NCBI GenBank assembly: GCA_007693835.1
Contig: RECW01000064.1
Span: forward strand, 1-61,432
Source: Paracoccaceae bacterium
Lineage (GTDB): Bacteria > Pseudomonadota > Alphaproteobacteria > Rhodobacterales > Rhodobacteraceae
Length of the DNA stretch: 61,432 nt
Reading direction: 5' to 3'
Shown here: piece by piece, positions 1 to 10,838 of the stretch
Position numbering within the stretch: position 1 is the stretch's first letter
Layout: each line of letters opens with the position of its first letter
Program-made: the position numbers and the translations under genes
The notes under the pieces: generated by a model
What the model saw: only the letters and a program-made list of their open reading frames with translations
Told to the model about the DNA's origin: nothing
The model's database searches: none

Positions 1-2139
1 CCGCGCGAATACTGGACGGTGCGCGCCGAACTCGAGACGCCGCGCGGCGACCGCTTCACGGCGAGGCTGGTCGCGCTGGACGGCGCCAAGCTCGACAAGT
101 TCGACCTCGCGACGGCCGAGGACGCCGAGAAGGCCGTGGCGGCGGTCGCGGCCGGCCCGCTGACGGTCGCCTCCGTCGAGGCCAAGCCCGCCACGCGCAA
201 CCCCTGGCCGCCGTTCATGACGTCCACGCTGCAGCAGGAGGCGAGCCGCAAGCTCGGCTTCGGCGCCAAGCAGACCATGAGCGCGGCGCAGCGGCTCTAC
301 GAGGCCGGCTGGATCACCTACATGCGCACCGACGGCGTCGACATGGCGCCCGAGGCGGTGACGGCGGCGCGCGAGGAGATCGGGCGGCGCTTCGGGAAAG
401 CGTACGTCCCCGACAGCCCTCGGCTCTACAAGACCAAGGCGAAGAACGCCCAGGAAGCCCACGAGTGCATCCGCCCGACCGAGATGGGCCGCTCGCCCGA
501 TCAGGCCGGAACGCTCGAAGCCGACCAGCGCCGCCTCTACGACCTGATCTGGAAGCGGACGCTCGCGAGCCAGATGGCCGCGGCGCGGCTGGAGCGCACC
601 ACCGTCGACGTGACCGGACCGCGCGCGGCGCTGCGCGCCACCGGGCAGGTGATCAAGTTCGACGGCTTCCTGAAGGTCTACGACGAAGGCCGCGACGACG
701 ACGAGAGCGAGGACGGCGCGCGCCTGCCGGAGGTCCGCGCGGGCGAGCCCGCCGCCCTTCCCGCGCTCGCCGCCAGCGCCCTCGGCGCCGACATCGCCGC
801 GGGCGACGGCGAAGAGCGGCGCAAGGGCGAGACGCGGCCCCGCGCCGCCGAAGGCCCGGCGGTGCTGGCGCAGCAGAGCTTCACCCAGCCGCCGCCGCGC
901 TACACCGAGGCGACGCTGGTCAAGAAGATGGAGGAGCTCGGCATCGGCCGCCCCTCCACCTACGCCTCGATCATCGACACCATCCAGACCCGCGAATACG
1001 TCCGCAAGGACAAGAACCGGCTGATCCCCGAGGACAAGGGACGGCTGGTGACGGCCTTCCTTGAGAACTACTTCCAGAAATACGTCGGCTACGACTTCAC
1101 CGCGGATCTGGAGGAGGAGCTCGACGACGTCTCGGGCGGGCGGGCCGACTGGAAGACCGTGCTGCGCGACTTCTGGAAGGATTTCTCCGGCGCGATCGAG
1201 GAGACCAAGGAGCTCCGCATCTCCGAGGTGATCGAGAAGATCGACGAGGCGCTGGGGCCGCATCTGTTCCCCGAGCGCGCCGACGGCGGGCCGCCGCGGC
1301 TCTGCCCCGGCTGCAACGCGGGGCGCCTCGGCCTCAAGACCGGCAAGTTCGGCGCCTTCATCGGCTGCTCGAACTACCCCGACTGCCGCTACACCCGTCC
1401 CCTCGGCGGCGAAGGCGAGAACGGCGAGGCGGCGGTCGACGGGAAGCTGCTCGGCCACGACGAGGCGGGCCGCGCGGTGACGCTGCGCGTGGGCCGGTTC
1501 GGGCCTTACGTCGAACGCGCCGCCGAGGGCGAGGACAAGCCGAAACGCGCCTCGATCCCCAAGGGCATGCCGCTCGACGCGGTGGACCTCGCCCGCGCGC
1601 TCGACATGCTCGCCCTGCCCCGCCTGGTGGGCGCGCACCCCGAGGACGGCGAGCCGATCGAGGCGGGCGTCGGGCGCTTCGGGCCGTACGTGAAGCACGG
1701 CAAGACCTACGCCAACCTGAAGGACGCGGAGGAGGTGCTGACCATCGGCCTCAACCGCGCCGTCGACCTGATCGCGCAGAAGCGCGAAAGCCCCGGCCGC
1801 CGCGCGGCCGCGGCCGAGCCCCTGCGAACGCTCGGCGAGCACCCCGACGGCGGGCCGGTGACGCTGCATTCGGGCCGCTACGGGCCGTATGTGAAATGGG
1901 GCAAGGTCAACGCGACCCTGCCGAAGGAGACCGCGCCCGAGGCGGCGACGCTGGAGGAGGCGCTGGCGCTGATCGCCGCGAAGGCGCCGGCCAGGAAGGC
2001 GTCGGCGAAGAAGCCTGCGGCGGCCAAGGCGGACGCCAAGAAGCCGGCGGCGAAGAAGGCGACCGCGAAAAAGACCACCGCGAAGAAGGCGGCGGCGGCG
2101 AAGCCGAAGGCGACGAAGCGCGCCGCCGCCGACGGCTGA
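1..2139 (+). CDS. topA: DNA topoisomerase I (5' end outside the window)
   Basis: Type IA topoisomerase, which relaxes negative supercoils through a 5'-phosphotyrosyl intermediate. The reading frame is open from base 1, so the TOPRIM domain lies upstream. The catalytic tyrosine is in ITYMRTD (Tyr codon 319-321). Downstream are an AHECIRPT motif and the RPSTYASI region. A topoisomerase zinc finger (CPGC...GCSNYPDC) follows near 1305-1390. Three GRFGPYV/GRYGPYV C-terminal repeats lie near 1495, 1675 and 1875. The protein ends in a Lys/Ala-rich tail (repeats of KKPAAKK type), common in high-GC alphaproteobacterial TopA. Family assignment is secure; only the N-terminal part is missing. Confidence 0.97.
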   Translation, partial: PREYWTVRAELETPRGDRFTARLVALDGAKLDKFDLATAEDAEKAVAAVAAGPLTVASVEAKPATRNPWPPFMTSTLQQEASRKLGFGAKQTMSAAQRLYEAGWITYMRTDGVDMAPEAVTAAREEIGRRFGKAYVPDSPRLYKTKAKNAQEAHECIRPTEMGRSPDQAGTLEADQRRLYDLIWKRTLASQMAAARLERTTVDVTGPRAALRATGQVIKFDGFLKVYDEGRDDDESEDGARLPEVRAGEPAALPALAASALGADIAAGDGEERRKGETRPRAAEGPAVLAQQSFTQPPPRYTEATLVKKMEELGIGRPSTYASIIDTIQTREYVRKDKNRLIPEDKGRLVTAFLENYFQKYVGYDFTADLEEELDDVSGGRADWKTVLRDFWKDFSGAIEETKELRISEVIEKIDEALGPHLFPERADGGPPRLCPGCNAGRLGLKTGKFGAFIGCSNYPDCRYTRPLGGEGENGEAAVDGKLLGHDEAGRAVTLRVGRFGPYVERAAEGEDKPKRASIPKGMPLDAVDLARALDMLALPRLVGAHPEDGEPIEAGVGRFGPYVKHGKTYANLKDAEEVLTIGLNRAVDLIAQKRESPGRRAAAAEPLRTLGEHPDGGPVTLHSGRYGPYVKWGKVNATLPKETAPEAATLEEALALIAAKAPARKASAKKPAAAKADAKKPAAKKATAKKTTAKKAAAAKPKATKRAAADG

Positions 2140-2206
2140 GCCCGCCTTGTCGCGGAGCGCGTTCGGGGATACCGTCCGCGCCTTCTCGCAGACAGGGGGA
2201 ACGGCC

Positions 2207-3085
2207 ATGCTGAGGGGGTCCATCACCGCGCTCGTGACGCCCTTCAAGGGCGGCGCGCTCGACGAAGCGGCGCTGCGCAGGCTGGTCGAGTGGCAGATCG
2301 CCGAGGGCAGCCACGGCCTCGTGCCCGTCGGCACCACCGGCGAGAGTCCGACGCTCTCCCACGACGAGCACGAGCGCGTCATCGAGATCGTGGTGGAGAC
2401 GACGGCGAAGCGCGTGCCGGTGATCGCCGGCGCCGGCTCGAACAACACCGTGGAGGCGATCCGCTTCCTGCGCCACGCCGAGCGCGTCGGCGCCGACGCC
2501 GCCCTTGTCGTCACGCCCTACTACAACAAGCCCGGCCCGCGCGGCCTGATCGCCCACTACACCGCCCTGCATGACGCCTGCGACCTGCCGATCGTCATCT
2601 ACAACATCCCCGGCCGGTCCGTGATCGACATGCAGCCCGACACCATGGGCGAACTGGCGAAGCTGCCGCGCATCGTCGGCGTGAAGGACGCGACCGGCGA
2701 CGTCACGCGCGTCTCGAAACAGCGCGCGAGCTGCGGGGCCGACTTCATCCAGCTCTCCGGCGAGGACGCCTCGGCGCTCGGCTTCAACGCCCACGGCGGG
2801 CTCGGCTGCATCTCGGTCACCGCGAACGTCGCGCCGCGGCTCTGCGCGGCGTTCCAGACCGCGACGCTGGAGGGCGACTACGCCACGGCGCTCGATTTCC
2901 AGGACCGGCTGATGCCGCTCCACACCGCGCTCTTCGTCGAGTCGAACCCCTGCCCGACGAAGTACGCCCTGTCGCTGCTCGGCCTCTGCGGCGAGGAAGT
3001 GCGCTCGCCGCTGGTGACGGTGACCGACGCGACCAGGGCGCAGGTGCGCGCGGCGATGGTCCATGCCGGGCTGATCGAGGGCTGA
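2207..3085 (+). CDS. dapA: 4-hydroxy-tetrahydrodipicolinate synthase
   Basis: Condenses pyruvate with aspartate semialdehyde in lysine and diaminopimelate synthesis (cytosol). 292 residues, the usual length. The pyruvate-binding GTTGESPTL motif, the catalytic Tyr132 (in YNIPGRS) and the Schiff-base Lys160 (in [10 protein letters not shown]) are all present. The ATG at 2207 is chosen because it follows an AGGGGGA ribosome site. An in-frame start 60 bases upstream would add a tail not typical of the family. The stop codon overlaps the smpB start by one base (TGATG), so the two are probably co-translated. Confidence 0.97.
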   Translation: MLRGSITALVTPFKGGALDEAALRRLVEWQIAEGSHGLVPVGTTGESPTLSHDEHERVIEIVVETTAKRVPVIAGAGSNNTVEAIRFLRHAERVGADAALVVTPYYNKPGPRGLIAHYTALHDACDLPIVIYNIPGRSVIDMQPDTMGELAKLPRIVGVKDATGDVTRVSKQRASCGADFIQLSGEDASALGFNAHGGLGCISVTANVAPRLCAAFQTATLEGDYATALDFQDRLMPLHTALFVESNPCPTKYALSLLGLCGEEVRSPLVTVTDATRAQVRAAMVHAGLIEG

Positions 3086-3555
3086 TGGCGGTCACCAAGG
3101 ACGGCCGGAAGATCGTCGCGGAGAACCGCAAGGCCCGGCGCAACTACTTCATCGAGGACGATCTCGAAGCCGGCATCATGCTGCAGGGCTCGGAGGTGAA
3201 GTCGCTGCGCCAGGGCGGCGCGAACATCGCCGAGAGCTACGCCAGCGTCGAGGGCGGAGAACTCTGGCTGATCAACAGCTACGTGGCGCCGTTCTCGCAG
3301 GCCAAGACCTTCGGCCACGAGGAGCGGCGGCGGCGCAAGCTGCTGGTCAACCGCCGGGAGCTGGCCAAGCTCGCGCAGGGCGTGCAGCGCGAGGGCATGA
3401 CGATCGTGCCGCTGGAGCTCTACTTCAACCCGAAGGGCGTGGCGAAGCTGAAGATCGGCATCGCCAAGGGCAAGAAGCTGGTCGACAAGCGCGACACGGA
3501 GAAGGCGCGCGACTGGGCGCGCGACAAGGCGCGGCTGCTGAAGGCGCGCGGCTGA
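3085..3555 (+). CDS. smpB: SsrA-binding protein SmpB
   Basis: Binds tmRNA and brings it to stalled ribosomes for trans-translation. 156 residues, the normal size. It has the conserved [12 protein letters not shown] and NIAESYA core and a basic C-terminal tail ([16 protein letters not shown]) that enters the empty mRNA channel. The ATG overlaps the dapA stop codon. dapA next to smpB is a familiar proteobacterial pairing. No ssrA gene is visible in the window. Confidence 0.97.
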   Translation: MAVTKDGRKIVAENRKARRNYFIEDDLEAGIMLQGSEVKSLRQGGANIAESYASVEGGELWLINSYVAPFSQAKTFGHEERRRRKLLVNRRELAKLAQGVQREGMTIVPLELYFNPKGVAKLKIGIAKGKKLVDKRDTEKARDWARDKARLLKARG

Positions 3556-3608
3556 CCGCGCCCCGGCGCCGTGCGGCGCGGCATCTCCGCGCGCGCCGGC
3601 TCGGCGGA

Positions 3609-3637
3609 TTGCCCCGCCCGCGCCGCTCCGGTTTATC
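3609..3637 (+). promoter_or_regulatory. Probable sigma-70 promoter of the prpE-type gene
   Basis: TTGCCC (3609-3614) and TTTATC (3632-3637) are separated by 17 bases, 37 bases ahead of the ATG at 3674. The intergenic position supports it. The hexamers are only moderate matches. Confidence 0.4.
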
Positions 3638-3673
3638 TCCCCCGACGCGAAAAACGCCGAGGGGAGACCGCCC

Positions 3674-5572
3674 ATGCCGACCTATGCGGACGTCTACGAA
3701 AGCTGGCGACGCGACCCCGAAGGCTTCTGGCTGAAGGCCGCCGAGGCGATAGACTGGTTCGAGAAGCCGACCAAGGCGCTCGACGCATCCAAGAAGCCCT
3801 TCTACCGCTGGTTCGCCGACGGCGTCGCCAACACCTGCTGGAACGCGGTCGACCGGCACGTCGCCGCCGGTCACGGCGACCGGCTGGCGGTGATCTACGA
3901 CAGTCCCGTGACCGGCCGGCAGGCCCGCATCACCTACGCCGAACTGCAGGAGCGCGTGGCCCGCCTCGCCGGCGCGCTGGAGGCGCGGGGCGTGACGAAG
4001 GGCGACCGGGTGATCGTCTACATGCCGATGATCCCCGAGGCGCTGGAGGCCATGCTCGCCTGCGCCCGCATCGGCGCGGTGCACTCGACCGTCTTCGGCG
4101 GCTTCGCCGCGCACGAGCTGGCGGTGCGCATCGACGACGCGAAGCCGAAGGCCGTGCTCAGCGCCTCCTGCGGCATCGAGCCGGGGCGCGTCGTCGCCTA
4201 CAAGCCGCTGCTCGACGGCGCCATCGCCGAGGCGACCCACAAGCCGGACTTCTGCCTCGTGAAGCAGCGCCCGGAGAAGGAGGCCGAACTGGTCGAAGGC
4301 CGCGACGTCGACTGGGACGCCGCCGTCGCCGACGCGCCGTTCGCCGAGTGCGCGGCGGTGGGCGGAGACGATCCGATCTACGTCCTCTACACCTCCGGCA
4401 CGACCGGCGCGCCCAAGGGAGTCGTGCGGTCGAGCGGCGGGCACATGGTGGCGCTGCGCTGGACCATGGAGAACCTCTACGGCGTGAAGCCCGGCGAGGT
4501 GTTCTGGGCGGCGTCGGACGTCGGCTGGGTCGTGGGTCACAGCTACATCGTCTACGGGCCGCTGCTCGCCGGCTGCACGACGGTGGTGTTCGAAGGCAAG
4601 CCCGTCGGCACGCCTGACGCCGGGGTCTACTGGCGCATGGTGCAGGAGCACCGCATCGCGGCCCTGTTCACGGCGCCGACGGCGCTGCGCGCCATCAAGC
4701 GCGACGACCCCGAAGGCGCGCTGATCAGGGACTACGACGTCTCCTCGCTGCGCACGCTGTTCCTCGCCGGCGAGCGCGCCGACCCCGACTCGATCCAGTG
4801 GGCGCAGCGCGCCCTCGGCGTGCCGGTGATCGACCACTGGTGGCAGACCGAGACCGGATGGGCCATCGCCGGCAACCCGGTGGGGATCGAACTGCTGCCG
4901 GTGAAGCTCGGCTCGCCGACCAAGCCGATGCCGGGCTACGACGTGGTGATCCTCGACGAAGCCGGCCAGCCCGCCCCGCCCGATACGCTGGGCGCGATCG
5001 CCATTCGCCTGCCGCTGCCGCCCGGGACGCTGCCGACGCTCTGGAACGCCGAGGAGCGCTTTCGCAAGAGCTATCTCGCGACCTATCCCGGCTTCTACGA
5101 GACCGGCGACGCCGGGATGATCGACGGCGACGGCTATCTCTACATCATGGCCCGCACCGACGACGTCATCAACGTCGCGGGCCATCGCCTCTCGACCGGC
5201 GCGATGGAGGAGGTGCTGGCGAGCCATCCGGACGTCGCCGAATGCGCCGTGATCGGCGCGGCGGACCCGCTGAAAGGCCAGGCGCCGGTCGGGTTCCTCT
5301 GCCTGAACAAGGGCTGCGGCCGGGCGCCCGAGGAGATCGCCGCCGAGTGCGTGAAACTCGTGCGCGAGCGCATCGGCCCCGTGGCCGCCTTCAAGACCGC
5401 GATCGTGGTCGAGCGGCTGCCCAAGACGCGCTCCGGCAAGATCCTGCGGGGCGCCATGGCGAAGATGGCGGACGGCGCCGCGTTCAAGGCGCCCGCCACC
5501 ATCGACGACCCCGCGGTGCTCGGCGAGATCGAGGCGGCGCTGAAGCAGGCGGGGTTCGCCGGCGGGGCGTGA
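3674..5572 (+). CDS. prpE: Propionate/acetate-CoA ligase (PrpE type)
   Basis: ANL-superfamily acyl-CoA synthetase, 632 residues. It activates a short carboxylate, most likely propionate, to the acyl-AMP and then the CoA thioester. Visible motifs are the P-loop YTSGTTGAPKG, the DHWWQTETGW motif typical of acetyl/propionyl-CoA synthetases, the YETGDAG hinge region, and the C-terminal KTRSGKILR with the catalytic (acetylatable) lysine. The N-terminus (YADVYESWRRDPEGFW) and overall pattern look more like PrpE than Acs. The start follows GAGGGGAGA. It stands alone behind its own promoter. Substrate choice between acetate and propionate is inferred. Confidence 0.88.
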   Translation: MPTYADVYESWRRDPEGFWLKAAEAIDWFEKPTKALDASKKPFYRWFADGVANTCWNAVDRHVAAGHGDRLAVIYDSPVTGRQARITYAELQERVARLAGALEARGVTKGDRVIVYMPMIPEALEAMLACARIGAVHSTVFGGFAAHELAVRIDDAKPKAVLSASCGIEPGRVVAYKPLLDGAIAEATHKPDFCLVKQRPEKEAELVEGRDVDWDAAVADAPFAECAAVGGDDPIYVLYTSGTTGAPKGVVRSSGGHMVALRWTMENLYGVKPGEVFWAASDVGWVVGHSYIVYGPLLAGCTTVVFEGKPVGTPDAGVYWRMVQEHRIAALFTAPTALRAIKRDDPEGALIRDYDVSSLRTLFLAGERADPDSIQWAQRALGVPVIDHWWQTETGWAIAGNPVGIELLPVKLGSPTKPMPGYDVVILDEAGQPAPPDTLGAIAIRLPLPPGTLPTLWNAEERFRKSYLATYPGFYETGDAGMIDGDGYLYIMARTDDVINVAGHRLSTGAMEEVLASHPDVAECAVIGAADPLKGQAPVGFLCLNKGCGRAPEEIAAECVKLVRERIGPVAAFKTAIVVERLPKTRSGKILRGAMAKMADGAAFKAPATIDDPAVLGEIEAALKQAGFAGGA

Positions 5573-5657
5573 TTGTCGCTTCGTTTACGTTCGCCCCGAT
5601 ATGGTGAACACGCGCGGGGGCCACGCCCCGCGCGGGCCATTCTCGGGGAGACCGACC

Positions 5658-5735
5658 GTGAGCCGATCCAGCGCCCGCTCGCCAGCGCCGCTTCAGCGCG
5701 CCCCCAGACCGCCGGCGGGACGGCGCGCGCCGTGA
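5658..5735 (+). CDS. Possible 25-codon upstream ORF coupled to the histidine kinase
   Basis: A GTG at 5658 lies 7 bases after GGGGAG. The local string GGGGAGACCGACC is nearly the same as the ribosome site of the preceding gene. The frame encodes a 25-residue Arg/Pro-rich peptide and stops with a TGA (5733-5735) that overlaps the GTG start of the kinase (5732) as GTGA. The good ribosome site and exact overlap suggest a translated leader. Chance, or a sequence error joining it to the kinase frame, cannot be excluded. Confidence 0.3.
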   Translation: MSRSSARSPAPLQRAPRPPAGRRAP

Positions 5736-7456
5736 CCCGGACCGCCGTCATTCGCTGGGCGCTCGGCGTCACGGCCCTCGCCCTCGCCGCGGCGACCGTT
5801 TTCGCCGCCGTGGACACCGTTTCGCGCGATCGCCAGCTGCAACAGGCGGCGGCGACGATCGGCGCGGCCTATGAGATCGCGACCGTCCGCGACGACGTGG
5901 CGCGCATGATCGACCACATCGGCGCGGCGGGACCCGCCGCCGGTGAAGTCGCCATGGCGATGAGCGCCTCTCTCCGCGGCGCGCTCGGGGCGCTGATCGC
6001 CGACGAGTCGCGGCGCGGCCGCCTCGAACCCGGCGAGATCGAATCCCTCGCCCGCGTCGCCCGCGGCTTCGACCAGCGCCTGAGCGCCTTCGACGCCGCC
6101 GCGTCCGAAGGCCGCACGGAGGCCGAGACGCCCCGCTTCATCGCATCGCTCACCGCCGACGCCGCCGTGCTGTCCGACATCGCCGCGACCGTCCGCATGC
6201 GCGAGCGCGCCGCGGCGGGCGCGCTCGACGCAGGGCTTCAGACGGCCTCGCTCCGCACGATCCAGATGGCGGGCGCCGCCGTCGGGCTCGCGGCGCTGAT
6301 CGGCCTGTCGCTCGCGATCCGCTCGGCGCCGCCGACCGCGATCATCGCGGAGAACGCGTCGCTGAACCGGCGGCTCGCCGACGCGCAACTGGCCCGGGCG
6401 CGGTTCGTCGCGATGATGAGCCATGAGTTGCGCACGCCGATGAACGGCGTGCTCGGACTGCTGTCGCTGATGAAGGACGCCGCGTCGCCCGAAGAAATCC
6501 GTCGGCTCATCGATCAGGCCGAGCGTGCGGGACGTCAGTTGACCGCGATGCTCGGCGACATGCTCGACGCGGAGGGGGCCGGCGGGCGGCGCGAGGAACA
6601 GGAAGCCGCGGAGGCGGCGACCGCGCCGTCGACCTTCCGCGTGGACGCCATCGCCGAGTCGCTCGACGAGCTTTTCGGCCCCGTCGCCAAGCAGTACGGC
6701 GTGGCTTTCCGCACGTCGGTGAAGGGGACGCCGCCGACCGAGGCGACCGGCGACGGCCGGCGCTTCCAGCGTGCGCTCACCCACCTCTGCACGCACGTCG
6801 TCGAAAAGGCCGGCGTCAAGGACGTCGAAGTCGAGATCTCGCACGACGGCGACAAGCTTCAGGCGGCGCTGTCCTTCGAGCATCCGGCCGGCGCCGAGGA
6901 GGCGAAGGGTCTGGCGGAGATCGCCAACGCCCCGGCGGCGGAGACCGAGGGGCTCGGCGGCCGCGGTCTCGGGCCGCTGCTCGCCAAAGGTCTTCTGGAG
7001 AAGATGGGCGGCCGTCTCGAAGTCTCGACGCTCGACTCGGGCCGCGTGCTGATCCTCGCGTCGACCCCTTCCCAACCGGTCGAGGACGTGCGCCCGCGCG
7101 TGCGCGTCATCGCCCAGACCCGGTCGCTCGGCGCGCTCGGGGCGGCGGCCGCCTCGGCGGCGGGGGTCGACGTCCTCGCGACCGACAAGGCGCCGACGCC
7201 CGACGTCCTGCTGGTCGAGGCCGGCGGCGTCGAGGAGGAGCGCGCGGTTGCGGAGGCGCGGATGCAGTGGCCGGACGCGATCGTCGTCGCGCTCGGTCGC
7301 CCGGACCGCCCCGAACTCTTCGACGTCATGGTTCAGCCGCCGCTCGACCCCGCGCGCGTCGCGCGGATCGTCGCGCAGGCGTGGGCGAAGGCCGAGCAGT
7401 CCAGGGCGCTCCCGGCGCAACGGGCTTTCGCAATTCGCAAAACATCGGTAGGTTGA
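5732..7456 (+). CDS. Membrane sensor histidine kinase with degenerate ATPase and pseudo-receiver domains
   Basis: 574 residues from the GTG at 5732. There are two membrane segments (about 5-27 and 176-197) around a periplasmic helical domain of about 150 residues. A HisKA domain follows, with phospho-acceptor His231 in MMSHELRTPMNG. The ATPase domain is degenerate. At the N-box position (about 338-360, FQRALTHLCTHVVEKA) the usual Asn is absent. No DxGxG G1 box is seen, while a G2-like GRGLG..LA stretch survives near 409-420. The last 120 residues resemble a receiver fold but show no obvious phospho-acceptor motif. The next two genes complete a phosphorelay. It may act mainly as a phosphatase, scaffold or His donor. 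An upstream start (TTG 5573) is less likely. Confidence 0.8.
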   Translation: MTRTAVIRWALGVTALALAAATVFAAVDTVSRDRQLQQAAATIGAAYEIATVRDDVARMIDHIGAAGPAAGEVAMAMSASLRGALGALIADESRRGRLEPGEIESLARVARGFDQRLSAFDAAASEGRTEAETPRFIASLTADAAVLSDIAATVRMRERAAAGALDAGLQTASLRTIQMAGAAVGLAALIGLSLAIRSAPPTAIIAENASLNRRLADAQLARARFVAMMSHELRTPMNGVLGLLSLMKDAASPEEIRRLIDQAERAGRQLTAMLGDMLDAEGAGGRREEQEAAEAATAPSTFRVDAIAESLDELFGPVAKQYGVAFRTSVKGTPPTEATGDGRRFQRALTHLCTHVVEKAGVKDVEVEISHDGDKLQAALSFEHPAGAEEAKGLAEIANAPAAETEGLGGRGLGPLLAKGLLEKMGGRLEVSTLDSGRVLILASTPSQPVEDVRPRVRVIAQTRSLGALGAAAASAAGVDVLATDKAPTPDVLLVEAGGVEEERAVAEARMQWPDAIVVALGRPDRPELFDVMVQPPLDPARVARIVAQAWAKAEQSRALPAQRAFAIRKTSVG

Positions 7457-7497
7457 GCGCCGCGATGTGAAGCGTTTGGCGTGATTGGAGTCGTTTG

Positions 7498-8367
7498 ATG
7501 GGAATTCCCGCGATGACGAACGGACGCGACGCGTCGGGCTCCACCGGGCTCGGCTGGCTCCGGAACAAGCGCATCCTGCTCGCCGAGGACAACATCACCA
7601 ATCAGATGGTGGCGACGCAAATGCTCGACGCGCTTGGCGCGCGGGTGGATGTGGCGAACGACGGGGCTGAGGCGCTCGAGATGATCGAGCAGCGCGCCTA
7701 CGACATCTACCTGATCGACATCGAGATGCCGCGCGTCTCGGGGCTCGACGTGATCCGCGCCATCCGTGAGGCCGCCGCCCCCCTCTGCGACGCGCCGGTG
7801 ATCGCCGTGACCGCCTACGCGCTCCGCGAACACCGTGAAAAGATCGCGGAGGCCGGCGCCGACGGACTGATACCGAAGCCGCTCGTCGGGATCGAGCAGT
7901 TCGGCCGCGACATCATGAACTTCACCGAGCGGTCGCGCCGCCGCGCCGAAAGCGCCGGCGACAGGTCTGCGGCGGCGCGTGACGTGGACGAGGACGCCGC
8001 CGCGCCGGTCAAGGCCGCGGGCCCGGTCTCGCTCGGCGTGTTCAACGCCCTCGCCGAAGCGATCGGCCCCGAAGCGATGCGCGATCTTCTCGGCAAGATC
8101 GACAGCGACCTCGCCAAGGCGGAGGGCGAAGTGGCCGAAGGGGTCGCCACGTCGGACAAGGCGCTCGTCAGCAGCGCGACGCATGTGCTGATCTCCGTCG
8201 CCGGCGCCGTCGGCGCGACGCCGCTGCAGAAGCTCGCGCAACGGCTGAACGCGGCGTCCAACGGCAAGTCGGAAGAGGACGCCCATGCCCTGGGCTCCGA
8301 ACTCGGCATCCAGATCAAGGTTCTGCGCGCCTTCCTGGCCGCACGCGCCGGGGCGGCGGGAAGCTGA
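7498..8367 (+). CDS. Receiver-HPt phosphorelay protein
   Basis: 289 residues. The N-terminal receiver domain (about 20-140) has the acidic pair (LAEDN), phospho-acceptor Asp74 in YLIDIEMP, the Thr in AVTAYA and the Lys in PKPL. A linker of about 40 residues follows. The C-terminal helical domain matches an HPt module, with His229 in ATHVLISVAGAVGATPL. The usual HxLKG lysine is replaced. This suits a role carrying phosphate from the upstream kinase to the downstream activator. The ATG at 7498 follows GGAG by 7 bases. The gap to the kinase gene is 41 bases and to the next gene 5 bases, so one operon is likely. Confidence 0.88.
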   Translation: MGIPAMTNGRDASGSTGLGWLRNKRILLAEDNITNQMVATQMLDALGARVDVANDGAEALEMIEQRAYDIYLIDIEMPRVSGLDVIRAIREAAAPLCDAPVIAVTAYALREHREKIAEAGADGLIPKPLVGIEQFGRDIMNFTERSRRRAESAGDRSAAARDVDEDAAAPVKAAGPVSLGVFNALAEAIGPEAMRDLLGKIDSDLAKAEGEVAEGVATSDKALVSSATHVLISVAGAVGATPLQKLAQRLNAASNGKSEEDAHALGSELGIQIKVLRAFLAARAGAAGS

Positions 8368-8372
8368 GGCGC

Positions 8373-9764
<1,392 letters not shown>

Positions 9765-9777
9765 CGCCCGCGGCGCA

Positions 9778-9805
9778 TTGCGCTTCGCCCAACCTGTCGT
9801 AAGCT
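9778..9805 (+). promoter_or_regulatory. Probable promoter of the BMP transporter operon
   Basis: TTGCGC (9778-9783) and TAAGCT (9800-9805) with a 16-base spacer, 43 bases ahead of the ATG at 9849. A GGGAGA ribosome site follows. Moderate hexamer match. Confidence 0.4.
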
Positions 9806-9848
9806 GCGCGCGAGGGCTGCGCCGGCCGCCCGCGACAGGGAGACTTCC

Positions 9849-10838
9849 ATGCGTTCCATCAGCGCGCTCGCGACGGGTCTTGCGCTCGCCGCGTCCGCCG
9901 CGGCGGCCGAGTTCCGCCCGGCCATCGTCTACGACCTCGGCGGCAAGTTCGACCGCTCGTTCAACGAGGCCGCCTTCGTCGGCGCCGAGCGGTTCCGCGA
10001 GGAGACCGGCGTCGCGTTCCGCGACTTCGAGATCCAGAACGACGCCCAGCGCGAGCAGGCGCTGCGCCGCTTCGCCCGCGACGGGTTCGACCCGGTGGTC
10101 GCCATCGGCTTCAGCCACGCCAACGCCGTCGAGCGCGTCGCGACCGAGTTTCCCGACACCCGCTTCGCCATCGTCGACATGGTGGTCGACCTGCCGAACG
10201 TGCGCTCGATCCTGTTCAAGGAGCACGAGGGCAGCTACCTCGTCGGCATCCTCGCCGCCATGGCCGCAGGGGAGGGTCAGGTCGGCTTCGTCGGCGGCAT
10301 GGACATCCCGCTGATCCGCAAGTTCGCCTGCGGCTATGTCGGCGGCGCCAAGTCGGTGCGGTCGGACATCACCGTGTTCCAGAACATGACCGGCACCACC
10401 GGCGCGGCGTGGAACGACCCCGCCCGCGGCGCGGAGCTCGCCACCAGCCAGATCAACCAGGGCGCGGAAGTCGTCTATCACGCGGCCGGCGGCACCGGCG
10501 TCGGCGTGCTGCAGGCGGCGGCGGACGCGGGCAAGCTCGGCATCGGCGTCGACAGCAACCAGAACGGGCTCCACCCCGGCCAGGTGCTCACCTCCATGCT
10601 GAAGCGCGTCGACAACGCCGTGTTCCAGACCTTCATGGACGCCAAGGAAGGAACCTTCGAGCCCGGCTTCGAGGTGCTCGGGCTTGCGGAAGGCGGCGTC
10701 GGCTGGGCGCTCGACGAGCACAACGAGGCGCTGATCACCGACGAGATGAAGGCCGCCGTCGAGGCCGCCGCCGCCGCGATCATCGCCGGAGAGGTCGTCG
10801 TCCACGACTACATGTCGGACAGTTCGTGCCCCTACTGA
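9849..10838 (+). CDS. BMP-family ABC substrate-binding protein, copy 1
   Basis: Periplasmic binding protein of the BMP/PnrA (basic membrane protein, nucleoside-binding) family, 329 residues. The signal peptide (MRSISALATGLALAASAAAA) has no lipobox cysteine. Family features are the GGKFDRSFNEAA motif, the IVDMVVD and EGSYLVGILAAMA segments, and GVDSNQNGLHPGQVLTSMLKR. It keeps only two cysteines, in FACGY and at the C-terminus (SSCPY), which could pair in the periplasm. The stop overlaps the second copy (TGATG). By family, the ligand is a nucleoside or related compound. The ligand here is not shown by sequence. Confidence 0.9.
   Translation: MRSISALATGLALAASAAAAEFRPAIVYDLGGKFDRSFNEAAFVGAERFREETGVAFRDFEIQNDAQREQALRRFARDGFDPVVAIGFSHANAVERVATEFPDTRFAIVDMVVDLPNVRSILFKEHEGSYLVGILAAMAAGEGQVGFVGGMDIPLIRKFACGYVGGAKSVRSDITVFQNMTGTTGAAWNDPARGAELATSQINQGAEVVYHAAGGTGVGVLQAAADAGKLGIGVDSNQNGLHPGQVLTSMLKRVDNAVFQTFMDAKEGTFEPGFEVLGLAEGGVGWALDEHNEALITDEMKAAVEAAAAAIIAGEVVVHDYMSDSSCPY

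Noticed and set aside
1975-2136. Lys/Ala repeats at the topA 3' end as a tandem-repeat array
   Set aside because: They encode the basic C-terminal tail common in TopA of high-GC bacteria and need no other explanation.
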